From Allium sativum (taxonomy: Eukaryota > Streptophyta > Magnoliopsida > Asparagales > Amaryllidaceae), in the NCBI GenBank assembly GCA_030737875.1, contig CM060920.1, forward strand, positions 483,878,861 through 483,942,860: a stretch of 64,000 nt of DNA. The letters are read 5' to 3'. Below are positions 58,846 through 64,000 of the stretch, piece by piece. The translations under genes and the position numbers were made by a program. Below the pieces are notes generated by a model, which made no database searches, was not told the DNA's origin, and saw only the letters and a list, made by a program, of their open reading frames with translations. Each line of letters opens with the position of its first letter. The stretch's first letter is position 1.

Positions 58846-59515
58846 TGTATGTTGAAGACGATGATGAGTGCTTTGTAGCGGAGAAGATGATGTGTGTGTA
58901 CTGGAGTTTTGAGGAAGACATTGCAGCAGCTCAAGGGGGAAGTTCGGTGCCGAGCTTCAGCTCAGACGTCCGAGCCATCTTGGTCGGACGTCTGAGCTGT
59001 TAGGTTTTTGTAACTCGAGAGCTTGGACAGATGTTTGACCAATCCCGGTCAGACATCTGCTGCAACTTTCCTTTTATTGACCGATTATTTTAGGAATATA
59101 TTCCTAATATATTTCTAAGGGGCAGATTGGATATTTTGCCTAGGCCTTCTATTCTCCTATAAAAGCAGCATCTAGGGTTAGATTAAAAGAATGAAATTGA
59201 GACCGAGATAATTAATTAAAGAGTTTGTCGTCGTTCTTCATTGTTCTCCTTCTCCAACAAGAGTTGTAGTCATCTAGATATTATTTCCCTTTCTCAATAA
59301 GGTTATTGATCCTTGTAGTTTGTTTGCTTTTGGTTTTTGATCCATTCAGTGTAAACAAAATTTCTTTATGAATTAATAAAGAGGGTGGTTGAGTGGAATA
59401 TCTTGTGTTTTTGCATGTAATTTCATATCTGTGTTATTTTTCCATAGAAATCACCTTTAAGTAATTTGGTGAATAAGATCCTGGTTGCTTTCGCAAAGGC
59501 ACAATTTCTCTAACA
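58846..59515 (+). repeat. 5' LTR with two consecutive hairpins
   Basis: It begins TG and ends CA. Two inverted repeats follow each other: 58958-58973 with 58984-58999 (16 bp perfect stem, core TCAGACGTCCGA, 10-base loop), and 59028-59040 with 59047-59059 (13 bp stem, one mismatch). CTCCTATAAAAGC at about 59152-59164 is a strong TATA box, about 90 bp after the second hairpin. Confidence 0.75.
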
Positions 59516-59517
59516 AT

Positions 59518-59529
59518 TGGTATCGGAGC
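59518..59529 (+). other. Primer-binding site
   Basis: TGGTATCGGAGC, initiator tRNA-Met type with one difference from the common TGGTATCAGAGC, two bases after the LTR end. Confidence 0.8.
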
Positions 59530-59630
59530 TGGATCATCACAAAAATTAGAGTGATTTTAGAATGAAAATTTTGAGTTTTGTTTGAAAAAATTGATTTTTG
59601 TTTGGAAAAATCAATTTTTTGATGTTGGAT

Positions 59631-60036
59631 ATGATGGCGTTTCAGAAGATGACTATTTTTTATGGAAGGAATTGTGAGTTTTGGAAGCCTAAGTGGAGGA
59701 TGTGCTTTAGCTCAATTATATTCATGATCCAATTGATGGGGATGGGATGAAGCTCTCGGATATGGATGAGGGATAATGGAAGAAAATGATAAAAAGGCGA
59801 TTGCTTTGATTCGGCGGTACCTAGATGATTCAGTATTCTATCATGTGGCTAGTTGTGAATCCACGAAGGATTTGTGGGACAAGTTGATATCTTTGTATGA
59901 GTCGAGTGGTGCTATATGTAAGGCTTTTCTGGTTCGAAAGCTTGTTCAGCTGAGATTGGATGAGGAGAAGTCTGTTGCAGGACACCTGAATGAATTTCAA
60001 AAATGTTATCAATCAATTGGCAAATTTGAAGGTCAA
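59631..60036 (+). pseudogene. copia gag, broken and truncated by insertion
   Basis: The ATG at 59631 opens MMAFQKMTIFYGRNCEFWKP, the usual N-terminal Gag pattern. A frameshift before 59776 is followed by LIRRYLDDSVFYHVASCEST, KDLWDKLISLYES and FLVRKLVQLRL...HLNEFQ, the conserved Gag capsid (UBN2-type) core. It stops at GKFEG where the giant LTR starts. No zinc knuckle or pol is left in the window. Confidence 0.8.
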
Positions 60037-60879
60037 TGTAATAACCCGGAAAATGTGAACCAATTTTAAAATTTTAAAATTGGTTATTACCAAAGAATTT
60101 GAATAACTGAAATAACACATTTCAATAAAATAATGAATTGGGAATAGTAAGGCAGTTTGAAAATTTGAATACAAACTTTGTCTAACTGTACCGGGTGGAA
60201 AATATAACGGATTTTAGCGAAACTGAAAATATTTAAATCTGTTTATGAATGCCTTACTAACGAATCTGAAAAATCGAAATTTCATAACGGGAATCAAAAG
60301 TTATGGCCGAATGAATTTTCAGAAAGGTCGCTATATATCATATATAGCCCTTGAAAATAGATATTTTGCATACGACCTCGGAATTCGACGAAATCACTTT
60401 TGTTGGGTCCGGGATATCAAATTATTGCTAGGTTTCAAATTTCATAATTTTTGAAGCTAGTATGTGAGCGGGGCAAAAGAAAATGTGATTGGTCAATTTC
60501 TGTTAAAATGGATCGACCTAAAAATGGCCATTTTTCAAACGAGCTCAGAATTCGACGAAACTGGTTTTGTTAGGACCGTATCGTCAAAACAAAGCTAGAT
60601 TTATTTTTCTGGAATTTTTCGATTCAGTTTGTGGCCCTGGCAAATTGAAACGTACGTTCAAATTGAATATAAAATGTTTTATACTTTAATTTGAAAAATA
60701 ACTGACTGTAACAGTCGAATTGGCCAACGAAACATATCCTATTGTGTCCGGAATGGGGGTATTTAGCTAGGAGCGACAGTCGTTGGGTTTGATTTCGAGT
60801 TCGTTTGTAAAATCACTATTTAAAATTTCCTATAAATCCTCGGCCAATAGGATTTTTCCTTCAAAAAAAAAAACACGGA

Positions 60880-61200
60880 AACCCTAGCCGCCTTTTTCCT
60901 CTCGACGACCCACGTTGCTCCGATCTTCCCCTTCGTTTTCCAGCCGCCACCGCCACCTATAGGCTGCGCCACCACCACTATTCGAAAGCCCCTTTGCTCC
61001 TCTTCACATCCGACCCCGACGCGACCTCCACCACCACCCCCTTCGCCTGAATCGAGCCCCCAAACCTCGGAACTTCCAACCGCCGCCGACAACGCCACAG
61101 GCCACCGGAGGAGACCGCACCACCGTCGACAGGAAGCCCCCACCCCCCTCTTTCACGTCAGCACGACCGATCATCCCCATACTTCACGGATTTTGCAAAA
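60880..61200 (+). other. GC-rich island of the 60037 element
   Basis: C-rich leader starting AAACCCTAGCCGCC, a common plant 5' UTR phrase. Same relative position as the other islands, with a different sequence. A minus-strand Gly-rich ORF across it is compositional. Confidence 0.5.
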
Positions 61201-62030
61201 ATCCCAAACCTAGTTCTGAAAAAAATATAAAGGTACGACCTTTATTATTCTAAAATGAAAATAACACTTTTAAGTGTTGTAAAACTTTGAAAAATTATAT
61301 CTTTTTCGTTCGTTAACGAAATTTGATGAAACAGGAGACACCGTGACCGCAAGGAGGCTCTCTACCATCTAGCAGAAGCCGCGGATTTTTCTGATCTTCC
61401 TACGATTTTTAGCACTGCATAAACCAATGTGAGGAATCTAAACTAAATTGTGTGAATGGAATCGTGTTGTATAAATTATATAAGCGAAGTGTAAATTATA
61501 TACGCATTGTATACCTCATGTACATGTGTTGTATAAGTTATATTAGCGATGTATAAATTATACAAGCGTTGAATGAAACATATATGCTTTGAATTGTGAT
61601 GAAATGCAAGTGAATTATAGTATATATATATATATATATATATATATACTCCCCTCGTCCAGAGACCATGGACGATATTTATTGCTTGTGATTGACGTGA
61701 TATTATATGGTATGACGAATGGTTGGAAATAATTGTTTGTTGTTGATATTGTGGTTGAAAAATACCTTTGTGGTTGAAAATACCCTCTTGTGGTTGAAAC
61801 AAATTAGAATAGGATTGTGGAATTGAAAATAAAACATGCCGCCTGCGTGCGAACTAGATGCATGATCCTCACTGTCAAAAACCGCGAGGTTTTAAGGTAG
61901 AGCGAGGAGCCGTACTAGGGACGGTCCCGGTTTTAACTACCCTGCCGTTATGCTGCCGAAATTTTCTGAAATATTCATGTGTTAGAATAATTTTCCTTTG
62001 TTGAAATTAATTACATATGTTGAAACCAAT

Positions 62031-62480
62031 ATTCATGTGTTGGATTGAAATTCATTCGTTGAGTTGAAATTCATGTGTTGAATATTATTTGAATTTAAAC
62101 AAATAGATTTAACGATACAAATCACATTTTTATATATATACAAACTATAACCAATATTCATGTGTTGGATTGAAATTCATTCGTTGAGTTGAAATACATG
62201 TGTTGAATATTATTTGAATTTAAACAAATAGATTTAACGATAAAAATCACATTTTTATATATATACAAACTATAACAAATATTCATGTGTTGAATTGAAA
62301 TTCATTCGTTGAGTTGAAATTCATGTGTTGAATATTATTTGAATTTAAACAAATAGCTTTAACGATAAAAATCACATTTTTATATATATACAAACTATAG
62401 AGAACATTCATGTGTTGAGTTGAAATTCATTCGTTGAATTAAAATTCATGTGTTGAATGTTATCATATTTAAAAATAAAA
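62031..62480 (+). repeat. 125 bp tandem array, about 3.6 copies
   Basis: ATTCATGTGTTG starts at 62031, 62156, 62281 and 62406, exactly 125 bp apart. Each unit holds TTCATTCGTTGAGTTG and an ACATTTTTATATATATAC stretch. It occupies the place of the 97 bp array in other giant-LTR copies. Confidence 0.88.
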
Positions 62481-62920
62481 TGAATAGACAATAAAAATTA
62501 CATTTTTATTGAAACTATGAAGTGTTGAAAACATCCATTTGTCGAATAAATATGTTTAAATGATAAAAATATCATTTTTATCATATATGTGATATGCTAA
62601 AGATATGCGGACGTTGAAATAAATATTTGTGAATGAAATGTTATTTTTAACATGCATAGGAACTAAATAAAATAGTCATGTGTTGAAATCTATGTTAGTT
62701 CGCCAAATTTATCATCTTTGAAATGAGCAGTGTTAAAAATAGCCACGTGTTCAAATAAATGTGCATGAGTTGAAATATACATTAATTAGCTAATGATATG
62801 ATTTTAGCCTATGCATGCAACATTAGAATGAATGGTGTTTTTAAAACCAAAGTAAATCAAATATGAAGTTGAATGGAAAATGATAAGTGATAAAAACTGT
62901 ATATATGTACATGCATATTT

Positions 62921-63150
62921 ATTGAACAGGTTATAGCAAAGGGGCTAGAGGAGAGGAATAAAATTTTATGCCCGACAAATAGGTACACATTTACTGTTTT
63001 GTTTGGGTGATGATTTTATGAGCCTATTGGCTAGCCGCTTGGCTTTTTCTTTTTCTTTTTGACATGAGACGCCCGTGTGGCTATTTGGGAATTTTCCCAG
63101 CCCCTCCCGTACAAAGGAGGTTATGGCGAAATTTTCCAAAATTTAAAGGC
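62921..63150 (+). other. Conserved block M of the 60037 element
   Basis: ATTGAACAG/GTTATAGC acceptor-like start, GCCCGACAAATAGGTAC, AGCC-TATT-GGCT and AGCC-GCTT-GGCT (63021-63044), TTTTTCTTTTTCTTTTTG, GTGGCTATTTGGGAA, GGAGGTTATGGCGAAATT. Nearly identical to 47615-47860 in a much more diverged surrounding. Confidence 0.75.
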
Positions 63151-64000
63151 GTTAGTGAAATAATTGAAGTGAAAACGATATAGGGATTTTTGAATGAACT
63201 ATATTTATATAAATATAAATAAAATTGAAATGAAACGTGGCTGTGCACTTCGTGTTTTGAAACCGTGATGTCAAACGATTAGTTCGGGAAATCCGACCAT
63301 TGGATTTTCCTGAAACCGCAACCGCTGGGTTCGCCTTGGAAATATCTTTCCAACGGCACCAACATTGTAAAAATCCAACGGTTGGATTGTCTGTAATGTT
63401 TAATTCAAATCTGAAGAAAAACAGCGCCAGAATCGTTTATATTCATATATAAATATAAATATAATTAAATTAAATTGACTAACGACGCTGCAGTACGAAT
63501 TTTGAAACCGTAACTTCAAACGACTAGTGTGGAAGATCCGACCGTCGGATTTTCACGAAACTGGAACCGTTGGGTTCGCTTTGGGAATATTTTCCCACTG
63601 ATATAGACTTTGTAGAAATCCAACGGTTAGATTTTCCGATATGTGTAAAACAAATTAGGGGAAAAACAGCGTCGGTGCCACAGCACGACCTGAAACGTCG
63701 TTTAATTGAATATGGCCATTTTTAAATAAATAAAAATGGCGAAAAATCGTTATAAAATATTATAGGCAACATAGATTGGAAATAAACCAGTTTGGCTTGA
63801 TCTGTTTGATATTTGATGGTTGTATGTGTTTGACACGAAAATAACACTAAAGATCTGAAATATAAATGTCGAATAAAATAACCATGGAAAGAATTGATTT
63901 AAATTCTAATTACGTGAATTATTTGAAAAGGCCGAGCTAACCCTCATTTCAAATAATCCATCGAGCGATTCGAATTGGAAAATACAAAGACGATTCAAGA

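Larger units (their letters stand above)
58846..60036 (+). mobile_element. Ty1/copia element (Tork/Tnt1-like): 5' LTR, PBS and partial gag
   Basis: LTR 58846-59515 (TGTATGTTGAAG to CTCTAACA, about 670 bp), PBS 59518-59529, then gag. It is interrupted at 60037 by a giant-LTR element; the remainder is outside the window or lost. Inserted about 410 bp downstream of the RBCS stop, in the same orientation. Confidence 0.75.
60037..64000 (+). mobile_element. Giant-LTR relative, rearranged, running off the window
   Basis: It starts TGTAATAACCCGGAAAATG. Order: module (about 60150-60340), FDETGFV-type block (60360-60640), GC island (60880-61200), TA run and CCATGGAC (61620-61672), CTGCCGAAATTTTC (about 61950), 125 bp array (62031-62480), conserved block M (62921-63150), then two further tandem modules (about 63230-63430 and 63485-63680). 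Block M lies in the interior in the 40369 element but here sits before the LTR modules, so this copy is a recombinant or has a different LTR/interior boundary. Considerably diverged from the 40369 element. Confidence 0.7.

Overview
The window is nuclear DNA of a flowering plant, most likely a eudicot. It holds one recognisable host gene, a three-exon RBCS gene (Rubisco small subunit, 57688-58433) with two introns, buried in nested retrotransposons. There are no bacterial-type operons, tRNA or rRNA genes, and no CRISPR array. The rest is AT-rich non-coding DNA, degenerate retroelement genes and very long LTRs.

Layout. 1-4724: minus-strand copy of a giant LTR, cut by the window edge. 4725-6720: decayed LINE-type ORF1. 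6721-8302 and 18349-20114: AT-rich DNA without genes, split by a complete Sirevirus-like Ty1/copia element (8308-18343; TSD AAGTT) that carries gag, pol and two accessory ORFs. 20115-25712: a second, heavily decayed Ty1/copia element. 25713-26057: a relic reverse-transcriptase fragment of a third. 26058-37536: a minus-strand non-autonomous LTR element with about 1.36 kb LTRs and a 3 kb non-coding interior; its 3' LTR is split by a 6.95 kb giant solo LTR (26225-33174). 37537-57579: a block of inverted giant-LTR fragments. Inserted in its left arm is a complete young element (40369-54554; TSD TAACA) with two LTRs of about 6.6 kb around only 1.03 kb of non-coding interior. 57580-58845: RBCS with a very short native promoter. 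58846-60036: a fourth Ty1/copia element (LTR plus broken gag), interrupted at 60037 by another giant-LTR relative that runs to the window end.

The most unusual component is the giant-LTR family. Copies or fragments lie at 1-4724, 26225-33174, 37537-40368, 40369-46970, 48003-54554, 54633-57579 and 60037-64000. They share a roughly 200 bp module repeated within each LTR and also present in the 1.36 kb LTR family, 27, 34, 97 or 125 bp tandem arrays, and a GC-rich island that keeps its position but not its sequence and ends at a splice-donor-like site. The interiors share a PBS, a PPT, a palindromic hairpin and a conserved double-hairpin/polypyrimidine block. No copy encodes a protein I can support, so these are parasites of some autonomous element in trans. 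One giant LTR ends 43 bp upstream of the RBCS TATA box, so the usual upstream light-response elements are displaced or replaced.

All boundaries come from reading by eye. Element lineage names are inferences from motifs.
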